Positions 1-11,089 of a stretch of DNA of 64,000 nt are shown piece by piece. Each line of letters starts with the position of its first letter. Position 1 is the stretch's first letter. This DNA is from Trogon surrucura. Lineage: Eukaryota > Chordata > Aves > Trogoniformes > Trogonidae. The notes under the pieces were generated by a model. The model saw nothing but the letters and a program-made list of their open reading frames with translations. It did not search any database and was not told the origin of the DNA. The DNA lies in NCBI GenBank assembly GCA_020746105.1, contig CM036658.1:28297099-28361098 (forward strand). The letters are read 5' to 3'. Both the position numbers and the translations under genes were made by a program.

Positions 1-3000
1 CTCCTTGAAGTACTTTACGTTATTTCCTCAAAGTGTAGCAGTTCCCAGCTCGTGGCAGGGTGACTGATTTTTCCATATCAGATATATTGTTATGGTCTAT
101 TGTTTCCATAGCAAAACTATAGCATCTGTCTTTAAACTCAGGCTGCAGTCCTGCACTACCCAGTGACACTTTATGCGACCATATCCTTCCATTACAAGTA
201 TGAGTGGATTAATATTGATTTTTCCTTCTTGTCCAAGTCTGAAGGTCCATCTTAACAGTAATAGATTACATAGCTGAAACATGAGGATATGCTTGGTCCT
301 TCTTGGTCTTCATGGCCAGGTTATTACTTTGTCTGGAAACCAATTTCTGATGTTTTTAACCCATTGCTAGTCTGAGAGTTGTGCACAGATTTAAACAATT
401 ATTTGGGTTATGTTGCCAATAACAGTTCAGAGTTTCCAGAGAACCTGGAGTCTCAGGTTCCAGTAACAAATCTTGACTCTAGTTGCAAGCTAGCAAGAGT
501 GATCTACCATAGTTTACACACAGCCAGGCCTGGAAATAAAATAGCAAGAAACTGCATGAGAGCAGGGTTGCCGAACAGTGAGAATCAACTGCTTGCTCAG
601 AATGGAAGTAAAATAGGGGTAGGAAGAGAGAGGGTAACAGAATAAGACCAAGTAGTAGAAACAGCACTGTTGCAAGTGTAAACATGTACTCAGTTAAAAA
701 GGTACATTTTTTTAAGAGTGGTGATCACATGAATGCCATGCAGGAGCCTGATGTGAAAGCCCCACGAGCTGGTGCAACTTTGTACAGTTTCTTTTTCCAG
801 ACTTTTATGACTAATAAAGGGTCACTTAAAGTCCATATGAGATCTTAAATTTGCAACAGGGAACAAACATGCATTAAATTAGTTGTTAATTATGGACACC
901 TTTATCATTACTACTTGATTTCACCTGAAACATCAAATTCCTTGTCCTGTCCTTCATGCTTGGTTTTGTGCTGCTGTGGTGTTGGCTGGTCACTGAAGCT
1001 TCTAGGCAATATTTCATAAATATGTGTTTTATTTTATTGCGGATTTCTGGTCAGTCTAAGGTATTTTTTCAGCAGGAAAGAAATTTTTGATACAGGTCTT
1101 CTAGTCTGACAGAAGCATGTACGTAAAGCTTGAAATGGGGCTTAAAAAAAAGGTAAGAAAAGGAACAGAGCAGCAACTTCGGGAGTGAGCTTTGAGTGTA
1201 TGGAGTGGTGACTGGGGTGATGGGTGAAGGGGACAGTTGCGAAGAAGAGCCTGGCACCACTGCAGTGTGAGCCTTTGGACTGGTGACTCAACACCCGAAG
1301 TTGCTCTCCACCAAACTCTGTCCTGCGGAAGTGTGGAAAGTGCACTCCATTAAAAAAAATCCGAGGGAGAAGACTCAGCTGCAGGGCTGTGGTGATAACC
1401 AGGTGCAACCATGACATACTCAAGGGACAAATAGTTGCAGAGCCAGTGGCTCTCTATGGCCCTGGACTACCACAGGGATGACACTAGAGGATGTGCAGTG
1501 ATGATGGGGACATCATCTTTTCCCTTCTAGTGCAGCTCAGCCTGGGCCCAGGGTGGCTATTTTCTTCTATTTCCTGTTCAGGCAGCATTTTCAGCAGTTT
1601 GGTGTAATCCAGGCAACATTTGGACGGTATTCATGTATTATAATAACTTTTCTAAACCAGAAGTCCTTTTAGAAATGTGTTGAGAGGATATGTGGCTACC
1701 TTTCTAGAGGAGTTGAAAGTATTAATAGATTTCTTAGTTTATGGAAGTTATCAAAATACAGAAAAAATAGTTGTCATCTAGAAAAAAAAAAAAGTCCAAG
1801 AATTTCCAATTTAAAATGTACTTTTTGCTTTTTCTACTGAACTCTTTTGTGTGTTTTTTTAAGCACATACAAACTTCTCTGTTAACCACCAACTGCATGT
1901 GGTCAGCACTACAAAAATACACTGTAGGTAGATCATAGCTTTTCTTAGGCTTGAAGTTGTGCTGATAGTTCAGCACTTTCGCACCTGTTAAAGGCAAAAT
2001 TCTGACAGCATTTGCTATTTGCAATACACAAAGTATTCCTACAAAAGGACTTGGCCAAGTATTTCTTAATAAATTGAAATTTCTGTTAAAATAATGGTGG
2101 AAATACATCATCTTGCCACCTATGTTCTTTTATAGAGCTATAAGTATACACTGGAAATGTGCGCCCAGTTGGGGAGCATTGGTTAGAGGTGATAAATCTT
2201 GGCTAGAAATATTTCTAGTAAAATATGAACGGTAGAGTTAGGAATCTTTATTAAAAATATAGACTGGAAAGTTATATTAAAAATATTTTCAAATGTATGT
2301 GCAATATATTAAAAATGTAGCATTTGGAAGAAAATCTGTCTGCACCCCTGAGATGAGTATAAATGTAGACACAATATTTCTCTAAAATCATGAGCTCCTT
2401 CAAAAAAAAAAGGAGCGAAACTGTGTGCTAACTACCGCTAAAGTACTTTGATAATAATAATTTTCAGAAAACAAAAATATTGAGCCCGTGTCAGTTTTAA
2501 ACATTGTAAAAATCTTGTCTAAGCATATTTGCAGCTTTTCTGAAAACAGTCCTGAACCTTTAGCTTTTCTTCAAGATTTTCTAAGCAGTTATGTAGCTTA
2601 GACAGAATTCTTCACATTAACTGGGGAGAAAAACCCTTTTAGAGTGGGATCATGGCTTAAGCCAGCAAAATGTGTGCATAGGGAAGGAACTTCCAACCTC
2701 AGACCTCTCTGAATTCACTGGTAGATGGGAAAAGGAAGAAGTAAATGAAGGGAAATTACCACCAATGTGAAGGGAACATGCATTATTCTGTTTTAGTGAG
2801 CATTCAAGTAAAAATGTTTTGTAAACAAAATCACTGTGTATAAAACTGACATAGTTTGAATACTGCTAATGTAGTAAAGGTTTAAATTACACTTCCAGGC
2901 AAGCAATTTTCATGACAGTTTATCTGATGTGTTTAGACTCTGATTTTATTCACAAATTATTTGCAAATGAGTTTTTTTCCTCATTTGCTCCTTGGAATAT

Positions 3001-5741
3001 TTTGCCCATGTTTTATATGAAGAAACTTCATTCAGTGAATCTCATGCAGATTTTTCACTAGGAGCAACTATTTACACATTCATATTTGTCCTGTGATATG
3101 TGTGGTGCACAAGTGGCTACCCTTTTACCCTAATATGGTCTTCTGAGCCACATAGGCAAGTGCTTTCACTTGTCTCCAGAAAACACTAGAGGTATCTTTT
3201 TTCCTTTATTTTTCTTCCTTTAAAAAAAATAACAAAACAACTTATTATCATGATTCCTGAGTGTTTCGCTTTAATGACTGTCTTAGCAGATGATATTCAC
3301 GCCAAAGTAATTCAAATGGGCCATTTACAAATATTTTAGTTTACTCATTTCCAATGGGAAAAAAAAAGACTCGGTATATTCACAAATTCAGGGTTTAAAA
3401 ATATCTTCCTGACTGAGGGGACAGAAATGTTTGACAAGAAACTAAGACTGAGTCACTAAGTTTCAAAAAATGTAGCCTGTATAATGAAAATTTAGGGGGA
3501 AGAGTCCTTTTTGATTAGACCTATTGATGTACTCAGGAAAATTGACAAGATTTGGGGTATAAAAAACCTTTTCTAGGTCACAGTGATTTATAGTACAATT
3601 ATAATAGGTACCTTGACTGCTTCCTTAGGAGAGAATGGTTGATACTAGTAGTTTCCTTGAGAGGAGAAGGTGGCTTTAGTTTTTTTCCTGTAGTGTTTCA
3701 TTGCATTCAGTAGAAATACAGTGGCTATTTCTTTCCCTGTAACACTGCAGTGTGATTCTGAATTTGATTACTACGAAATATCATTCCAAAGAAGGAGTCC
3801 TATTTGAAAAGTAAGTAATTTGTGATATTTTAAAATAATATTAAACAATCATTAAAAAGACAGTGAATACTTTTCCTACTAGATAACATTTTCCCTTAGC
3901 TTTACTAAATGTTTTAGCTATTAATTTTTTTTATCACATTACATAAACTGCTAATATCCATAACTAAAATGTAAAAAGAAAGAGTTGTCCTCTATAGAAA
4001 CTAATTTCTCCCTGCAATCATAATTTCACAATATGTCCAACTCTTTTTATTGTTACACTTGTTTTTTTAAAAATTTAAAGCTTAGTATGTCAGAATCAAA
4101 ATCACATTTTTATGAGCCTCATTAGAGTCTTCAACTAATGAAAACCACAAGGCTGGCTTGGACGAGGTGCATGCTGATGCTCGAGGGCTATGTGAAGGCT
4201 CACCGTACTGAGGTAGACGTAATCTATTGTGTTTTGAAGAGGACCAACACTTGTACTCTATTTCCTGCCGGTGGAAGAAGAGTGAAGGCTTATTGCATCC
4301 AAACTCCCTCGCCTCCTTATCCATGCATTTCAGCCAAAGCTAACCCCAAACACCTTAGAAATGCTCCAGTGTTTGTGTAGGCTGAGATCTAAAGTCCACA
4401 GGGGAGTTCAGGTCCCTTGCAGTTTGTGTAGAGTGACATCCTCTGCAGCCTGGACTGGACGCCATGTGCTGGTCTTCCCCAGAGCCGCTCATGGTCCTGT
4501 GCAACCTCCAACCTTATTGTCTTGCCACCTGAAACACAGGTTAGCCTGGGCATTTTTAGCACCTCAAAGTATTTTCAACCTCTATATATACAGGTGACAA
4601 TGAGGGTCTTTCATCTTCGTAGACTCAAAGGCATTTTCCTTCTAGCCATGGAAGAACAGTAAAGGAGATATCACAAAAGCTAGTCTGCAGTGTGTGTAGG
4701 AGTTCTGAGGCAGAATGTATCTGGTATTCCTTGAATAAAGTGATTGTGTTAGAAAAGTATTTTTGGTGTATATTTGCATGGAAAAAGGAGGAAAATGAAA
4801 ATATAACTACATATATATATAGCTACAAATGTGTATTGTCACAAGAACATTAAGAATATAAATAAACTAATGAAATGTTAAAGATGTTATAAATAAGGTT
4901 TCCTTGTTTCTGTATATTATGATACAATCTTTGATTATGTGACAAAATGCCTCTTACTCTGTGATTTCAGTACGTATGACATGTTCCAGGGAAATCTGGA
5001 TAGATCCAGGGAAATAACTGGATGAATCCATTACTTAAGAAAATTTTGAGAGGATGTGGGAACCTGGAGGGGTATTTCATGGAAGAAAAAAAAAACATGG
5101 CAGTTTTTATACCATATATTACCTCCAAAAATGGAAAACATAATTTTTTGAAAGGCTACCTAATCTACAAAGGCAGAGTTTACATATAGATGACTAATGT
5201 AAATTCAGCAATGTTTTCAAAAATGACCTTGCAAATCAGAGAAGAACTGTTCAGTATTCTTTTGGGGAAACACTGGTTGTACTTACACGAGCTTTTAGTT
5301 TTGATCAGTAGCATGTTTTACAAGCAGATCTCCAAGTTGTCTCTATTTACTGGGCTTTGGTTTATAGCACACAGCAATTTCAGGATGCTCAGTATGGATT
5401 TCTTCTAGATGAAACTAAAATGGAATATACTTGGAAAGGGCATCTCACTCAACCTAGCTAGTACCCATGAGAAACATTCCCAAAGAGAAAAAAGAAAAAG
5501 TAGAAACAAGCATACAAAAAAAACATTGAAATGCATGTTGTGTAGATCTCATGTTTATGCCACCATTGTAACCCTACAGAGCTGTTGGCTACTCTGTTGT
5601 TATAGACATATCTGTAATTTCTACAGATTGCTGTTGGGGATGTATACAGCAAAAAACATGTATCACTCAAAAGAAAAGACCCTGTGGAACATGACAATTT
5701 ACAGTGATGGTGTTCTGATATGAGGAAAAAAGCACATTCTA
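1..5741. other. Unique AT-rich sequence, no gene recognised
   Basis: Non-repetitive, AT-rich DNA without a recognisable gene, CR1 tail or LTR end. Open frames are all under 130 codons and lack recognisable motifs. A 12-bp perfect inverted repeat lies at 1172-1183 and 1294-1305. A slightly more GC-rich patch at about 4130-4600 has short overlapping frames on both strands but nothing identifiable. A small (TA)n run is near 4810. This could be intron or intergenic DNA. Confidence 0.6.
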
Positions 5742-6880
5742 CAATGAAGTGACTGCGTCAGTGGACAAGGAAGAGCAATGGATGTCATCTATCTGGATTT
5801 CTGCAAGGCCTTTGGCACAATCCCCTAAAACATTCTTCTCTTTACAATGGAGACATATGGATTTGATAGGTGAACTGTTCGATGGGTAAGAAATCGGTTG
5901 GATGGTTGCACTCAGAGGGTTGTGGACAACGGCTTGATATCCAGATGGAAACAGGTGACAAGTGGTGTCCCTCAGGGGTCTGTGCTGGGACCACCACTGG
6001 TCAGTATCTTCATCAGTGATATAGACAGTGGGATCGAGTCTACCTTCAGCAAGTTGGCAGATGACACCAAGTGGTGAGGTCAATATGGCAGAGGGATGCA
6101 ATATCTTCCAGAGTGACCTGGACAAGCTGGAGAATTGGACCCATGTGAAACTCATGAGGTTCAACAAGGCCAAGTGTAAGGTCATGCACCTGGGTGGTGA
6201 AATCCTTGTTATCAGTACAGGATGGGGGATGACGTGCTAGAGAACAGCTCTTCAGAAAACAACTTGGGGGTATTAGTGGATGAAAAGCTGGACTTGAGTC
6301 AACAATGCACACTCGCAATCCAGGCCAATAGCATCCTGGGCTGCATCAAAAGCAGTGTGGCCAGCAGGTTGAGAGATGTGATTCTGCCCCTCTGCTCTGC
6401 TTTTATGAGACCTCACCTGGAGTATTGCGTCTGACTGTGGAGCCTTCAACACAAGAAGAATGTGGACTTGTTGGAGCAGGTCCAGAGGAGGGCCACAAAA
6501 ATGAATAAAGGGCTGGAGCACCTCTTCTGCAAGGAGAGGCTGAGAGTTGGCATTGCTCAACTTGAAGAGAAGGCTCAGGGGAAACTTTGTAGCAGCCTTC
6601 TGGTACCTGAAGGGGTCTACAGGAAGCCTGGGAAGAGTCTACAAGGGTGTGTAGCGGCAGGCTGAGGAGCAATGGTTTTAAGCTAGAGCAGAGTAGGTTT
6701 AGATTAGATGTTAGGAAGAAGTGCTTTACAATGGTGAAACATTAGAACAAGATGCCCAGGAAGGTGCTGGAGGCTCCATCCGCAGACACATTCAAGATGA
6801 TCCTGCTCACTGTGGGAGGGTTGCACTAGATGATCTTTAAACGTCCCTTCCAACCCAACACATTTTATGATTCTATGATT
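5742..6880 (+). mobile_element. CR1 LINE, 5'-truncated, plus strand
   Basis: A 5'-truncated CR1 retrotransposon of about 1.14 kb. It starts inside the reverse transcriptase domain, at a sequence encoding a degraded form of the CR1 'VIYLDFSKAFDTVPH' palm segment (about 5780-5825). It runs through the rest of RT and the short 3' UTR and ends at the tail ATTTTATGATTCTATGATT near 6880. The remnants are in several frames, so it is inactive. Its 3' end faces the 3' end of the minus-strand CR1 that begins at 7113, about 230 bp away. Confidence 0.93.
5760..6665 (+). pseudogene. CR1 reverse transcriptase remnant
   Basis: Broken C-terminal half of a CR1 ORF2 reverse transcriptase. Recognisable blocks in order: the palm segment around the first catalytic aspartate (AMDVIYLDFCKAFGTIP, with Asp replaced by Gly in the AFD box), then [11 protein letters not shown] near 5960-5990, then LADDTK, the YxDD-equivalent catalytic box, near 6054-6071. 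The thumb and C-terminal parts follow (NLLEFNKAKCKVMHLG-like, then [22 protein letters not shown]-like at 6330-6400). The blocks fall in different frames with stops between them. No full-length product is possible, and the endonuclease and ORF1 are absent because the copy is 5'-truncated. Confidence 0.88.
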
Positions 6881-7112
6881 AGGAATCATTTGGCCTAAAA
6901 AGATCCTTGGGGGATGGTTAATTTATTACAGTTTCCTGAGTATTCTGGTTCTGCTGAAGTGGAGTGTTACATTCTGCATATTCTGAACCTTGCAAAACTG
7001 GAGCATTTTAAGTGCTTTGGTACGTGCAGACTAAAACGAATCCCAGAGTAATTCCACAAACAGCACCACCACAAATCACACTAGTATTTTTTATAAAGTA
7101 TTTGACTGAAGA

Positions 7113-9190
7113 GATCGTAGAATCATAGAACAGTTTTGGCAAAAAGAGACCTTCGAGATCATCAAGTCCAACGTTCTCCTAGTCCTATCAACACCCCTAA
7201 ACCGTGTCCTTCAATGCCACATCTACTCTTCACTTAAGCACCTCCAGGGACTGTGACTCAACCACCTCCCCGGGCAGCCTGTTCCAATGCCTGACAACAC
7301 TCTCAGTAAAGAAATTCTTCCTATTATTCAACCTGAAGCTCCCCTGACTCAACTTTAGGCCATTTCCTCTCATTCTATCACTCACCACTAGGGAGAACAG
7401 ATCAATCCCTTCCTCACTACAACTTCCTTTCAGGTAGTTGTAGAGAGCGACGAGGTCCCCCCTCAATCTCCTCTTCTCTAGGCTAAACAGCCCCAGATCC
7501 CTCAGCCATTCCTTACAGGATATATGTTCCAAATCCTTTATCAGCTTGGTAGCCCACCTCTGTACCCTCTCCAGTACCTCAATGTCCCTCTCAGAGTGAG
7601 GGGCTCAAAATTGGACACAGTACTCGAAGTGCAGCCTCACCAAAGCTGAGTACAGGAGCGTGATCACCTACCTGCTCCTGCTGACAACACCATTCCTGAT
7701 CCAGGCCAGGATGTCCTTGGCCTTCTTGGCCACCTGGGCACACTGCTGGCTCATGTTCGGCTGCTGTCCACCAACACCCCCAGGTCCCTCTCTGCCTGGC
7801 AACTCTCCAACCACTTCTCCTCAAGCCTGTAGAGCTGCTGGGGGTTGTCGTGGCCAAAGTGCAGGACTTGACATTTGGCCTTATTTTGGCCCCAACTCTT
7901 TGAACTCAGACATCTAATCATTTTTTTACCCAGGAAGCATATGCCCATCTAAGCCAAGTGCAAACAATTTCTCTAGGAGAATGCTGTGGGCAACTGTGTC
8001 GAATGCCTTACTAAAGTCAAGGCAGACAACATCCTCAGCCTTTCCTTCATCCCACAAGCGAGTCACCCAGTCATAGAAGGAGATCGGATTTGTTAAACAG
8101 GACCTACCCTTCACAAACCCATGCTGACTGGGTCTGATCACCTGGTTGTCCTGCATATGCTGCATAATGGAACTCATGATGATCTGCTCCATCAGCTTTC
8201 CTAGAAGTCAGGCTAACAGGCCTGTAGTTTCCTGGATCATCCTTCTTTCCCTTCCTATAGCTAGGTCTTATACTGACTGATTTCCAGTCTGCTGGGACCT
8301 CCTCATTCTGCCAGGACTGTTGATAAATGATGGGCAGTGGTTTGGTGAGCACCCCTGCCAGCTCTCTCAGTACTCTAGGATACACCCCACCTGACCCCAT
8401 AGATTTAGACATCGATGTGGAGCAGCGGGTCCCTGACCATCTGCTCCTTGATTGTGGGGGGAATATTTTGCTCCTGGCCCTCATCTCTTGGCTTGGGGGG
8501 CTGGCTTCTCTCAGTGTAAGTGTTTCTATTGTTAAAGACTGAGACAAAAAAGTTATTAAGCACTATCCTCATCCTTTGTCAGTATATATCCTCCTGGGTT
8601 TAGCAGGGGTTGGAGGCTCTCCTTGGTCTTCTTTTTGTTACTAATATATTTACAGAAGTTTTCTAGCTGTTCTTAACATGGAAAGCCAGATTTATTTCTA
8701 GCTGGGTTTCGGACCTCCTGATTATCTCCCTGCACAACCCAACATTATCCTTGTACTCATTGTGAGTGGCCTGTTCCTTCTTCCAGAGGCCATAAACTCT
8801 CCTTTTTAACTTTATTTTCTACCAAATGTCTCTATTTAGCCAGGCCGGTCTTCTACATTGCCAGCTTGTTTTACAGTGTGTGGGGATGGCCTGTTCCTGT
8901 GCCTTTAAGACTTCCTTCTTAAGAAGTGTCCAGCCTTCTTGGACTCCTACACACTTCAAAACTGACTCCCAAGGTATTATATCAAGTAACCTCAAAAAAA
9001 ATTCAAGTCTGCCCTTCTAAGTCCCAAGTGACAGTTTTACTATCCCTCTTCCTAACATTTCTAAGGAATGTAGTTGTTGCTGACACTAGAGTTATATCTC
9101 ACTCAAAAAGTACAGTTTTCATTTAGTTTTTGCTACAGTTGTTGACTTCTACTTCTGGAGGCACATCCTTACTAAACAAACCTTATAGGA
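7113..9190 (-). mobile_element. CR1 LINE, long minus-strand copy with internal deletion
   Basis: CR1 copy on the minus strand. Its 3' end is at about 7113, where the plus strand reads AGAATCATAGAA, the complement of the CR1 tail. Reading leftwards along the element from about 9190 there is an endonuclease/linker part (8560-9100), RT fingers and palm (7930-8550), then C-terminal RT and 3' UTR (7113-7930). The RT catalytic core is missing at about 7920: the AFDTVAHSILLEKL block runs straight into the block with [16 protein letters not shown], so the segment holding PQGSVLGP and FADD has been deleted. The 5' boundary is vague and lies close to the Tc1 element at 9220. Confidence 0.9.
7230..8547 (-). 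pseudogene. CR1 reverse transcriptase remnant lacking the catalytic core
   Basis: Degenerate ORF2 spread over several frames. 8104-8547 holds the RT N-terminal part, with [32 protein letters not shown] (the CR1 'NYRPVSLTS' block). 7926-8192 holds SQHGFVKGRSCLTN and VVCLDFSKAFDTVAHS. 7751-7948 holds [14 protein letters not shown]. 7230-7532 holds the C-terminal [20 protein letters not shown] and [15 protein letters not shown] blocks. The FADD motif is deleted, so the product could not polymerise DNA even if the frames were intact. The frames overlap slightly, consistent with indels rather than splicing. Confidence 0.88.
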
Positions 9191-9219
9191 AGGGATACAG
9201 TGCTAGGATTTTTTATTTA

Positions 9220-9435
9220 CAGTTGTAAGCAAAAGTGTGTGAACCTTTTGGAATTTCATGGTGTTCTACATTAATTTGTCATAAAAAATGTGATCTAACC
9301 ATCAACTAATTCAAGAGTGTCGACAAATAGAATGTGCCCAAAATAATAACACAAAACCAATTCTGATCCTCCATGTCTTTACTGAACACATTCAATCAAC
9401 ATTCAAAATGCTGGTGGAAAAAGTAAGTGAACCCT
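9220..9435 (+). repeat. Left terminal inverted repeat of the Tc1 element
   Basis: Pairs with 11090-11305 on the opposite strand. The outer transposase-binding-like repeat is at about 9220-9244 and the inner one, ending in AAGTAAGTGAACCC, at about 9418-9434. The spacing of about 190 bp between them is typical of IR/DR Tc1 elements. A TA dinucleotide lies just outside. Confidence 0.9.
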
Positions 9436-9573
9436 TGAGCTGACCTCAAAAAAGCTAATGAGAGACAGGTTAACCTGGAGTCTTGTTAAGAAAATGAATT
9501 TGGAGGTGTGGACTAGAGCTGTGTTGACTGATAAAAGCCACTCAAACTTTTTGAGTTTGCTCCACACAAGATG

Positions 9574-9578
9574 TATGC
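9574..9578. repeat. Target-site duplication TATGC, left copy
   Basis: TATGC directly before the TG that opens the LTR. It is repeated exactly at 10041-10045, directly after the closing CA. Confidence 0.9.
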
Positions 9579-9705
9579 TGTACTGTGTTCAGCTAGGACG
9601 GGGTTAATTCTCAGTAAAGGATCTATCCGGGCATAGGGAATAGCTCAACCAAACTAGTCGTTAGTCAAAGGGATATTCGATACCATCGTGATGTCATGCT
9701 CGGGG

Positions 9706-9718
9706 TATATATATATAT
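9706..9718 (+). promoter_or_regulatory. Candidate TATA box of the LTR promoter
   Basis: Alternating TATATATATATAT about 130 bp into the LTR and about 170 bp before the ATTAAA signal. That is the expected position for a U3 TATA box. It could also be a small (TA)n microsatellite. Confidence 0.5.
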
Positions 9719-9885
9719 GTGCAGCGGTCGGGGTGGGGGCGCTCTCTCTCTCTTCCCAGTGCTTGGGCCGGGCGGTGCCGCGTCATTGGGTTCTGGGTGG
9801 TGAGATCCGCGTTACATGTTACTCGCGTTATATCTGGTTGAAAGTTACTGTTATTTCACTGTTATTGTTACTATTTATGTTCACC

Positions 9886-9891
9886 ATTAAA
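9886..9891 (+). terminator. Candidate LTR polyadenylation signal ATTAAA
   Basis: ATTAAA downstream of the TATA-like run and about 150 bp before the end of the LTR. It matches the U3-R-U5 order of a plus-oriented LTR. Confidence 0.55.
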
Positions 9892-10040
9892 CCAAACTGT
9901 TTTTATCTCAACCTCACGAGCCTCCAACCTACTGCACTCTCCGGGCTCTTCCCCTCACTCCTGGCAGGGGCGAGCGAGTGAGAGAGCGACAACATGGTTC
10001 TTTGTCTCTCCCGGCCGGTCGCTCGGCTTAAACCACAACA

Positions 10041-10045
10041 TATGC
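10041..10045. repeat. Target-site duplication TATGC, right copy
   Basis: Exact copy of 9574-9578 directly after the LTR's closing ACAACA. Confidence 0.9.
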
Positions 10046-10056
10046 TTATGTGAGCC

Positions 10057-11086
10057 ATGCCTTGCCAAAAAGACCTTTTGGAGGATCTACAAACAGGAAT
10101 TGTTTATTTACGTAAAACTGGAAAGGGTTGCAAAATTATTTGAAAGACCTTAGAAATTCAGCAGTCTACAGTTAGGCAAACGATCTACAAATGGAGACAC
10201 TTTGGGACTGTGGCTGCTCTACCAAGAAGTGGGCGCCCAGTCAAAATGACTCCAAGAGCACAGTGAAGACTCATCAAAGAGGTAAAGAAACAATCCCGAG
10301 TGACAGCCAAAGAGTTGAAGGCTTCATTGGAACTAGCTGACATCTGTGTTCATGAGTCTACAGTACGTAAAACATTGAACGAACAGGGTGCCTATGGCAG
10401 GACACCACGAAGGAAGCCGCTGCTTACTACAAAGAACATTGCTGCCTGCCTGAAGTTTGTGAAAGAGCCCACTGACCCTCCACAGTGGTATTGGCAAAGT
10501 GTTTTGTGGACTGATGAGACAAAAGTTGAACTATTTGGAAGGAACACACAGCACTACATCTGGCGTAAAAAGGGCACTGCATATCATCATGAAAACATCA
10601 TCCCAGCTGTAAAGTATCGTGGAGGAAACATCATGATTTGGGCCTGCTTTGCCACATCAGGGCCTGGTCAGCTTGCAGTCACTGAGAGCAAGAGGAATTC
10701 CCAAGTGTATCAAAAAAATCTTCAGGATAATGTGAGAATGTCTGTACATCAGCTGAAACTCTGTAGACACTGCGTGATGCAACAGGACAATGACACAAAA
10801 CACTGGAGCAAGTCCACAGTAGAATGGCTTCAGAAAAACAAAATCTGCCTTTTGAAGAGGTCAGAGCTCAGACCTCAATGCAACAGAGATGCTGTGGAAT
10901 GACTGGAAGAGAGCCAGACACATGAGAAATCCAAAGAATATGACAGAGCTAAAGCAGTTCTGCCAGCAAGAATGGGCTGAAATCCCACCTGAACCATGTG
11001 CAGGTCTAAGCCACAGCTACAAGAAGCGCCTGGTTGAGGTTATTGCTGCCAAGGGGGGCGGGGGGGAGAGGGCAAGCAGTTACTGA
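10057..11086 (+). pseudogene. Tc1-type DDE transposase, inactivated
   Basis: Relic of the single Tc1 transposase, which would have cut and moved the element. The likely start is the ATG at 10057, giving MPCQKDLLEDLQTG. The N-terminal part has paired-like helix-turn-helix segments (STVRQTIYKWR) and the GRP motif (RSGRPVKMTPR, about 10225-10255). The catalytic part has the first Asp in LWTDETK (codon 10513), the second Asp in MQQDND (codon 10786), and the final Glu in TEMLWNDW (codon 10886). Breaks: TGA stops at 10141-10143 and 10264-10266 (the second fits a CpG decay of an Arg codon), and a frameshift just before 10886 that moves the third catalytic residue and the C-terminus (MTELKQFCQQEW, KKRLVEVIAAKG) into another frame ending at 11086. 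About 340 residues are represented, the usual length. The product cannot be active. Confidence 0.93.
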
Positions 11087-11089
11087 TTC

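Larger units (their letters stand above)
9579..10040 (+). mobile_element. Solo LTR of an avian endogenous retrovirus, nested in the Tc1 element
   Basis: A 462-bp sequence that starts TGTACTGTGTTCAGC and ends TTAAACCACAACA (TG...CA ends). It is bounded by a perfect 5-bp duplication, TATGC, in the surrounding Tc1 sequence. Inside, in order, are a TATA-rich run at 9706-9718 (candidate TATA box), GC-rich sequence, an ATTAAA polyadenylation signal at 9886-9891, and a U5-like tail. No internal retroviral sequence is present, so it is a solo LTR left by recombination between two LTRs. It inserted after the Tc1 element. The 5-bp duplication suits ERVL- or ERV1-type integrases; I cannot fix the family by eye. 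Confidence 0.92.

Noticed and set aside
6028-6240. Frames antisense or offset to CR1 RT
   Set aside because: Shadows of the RT remnant in other frames.
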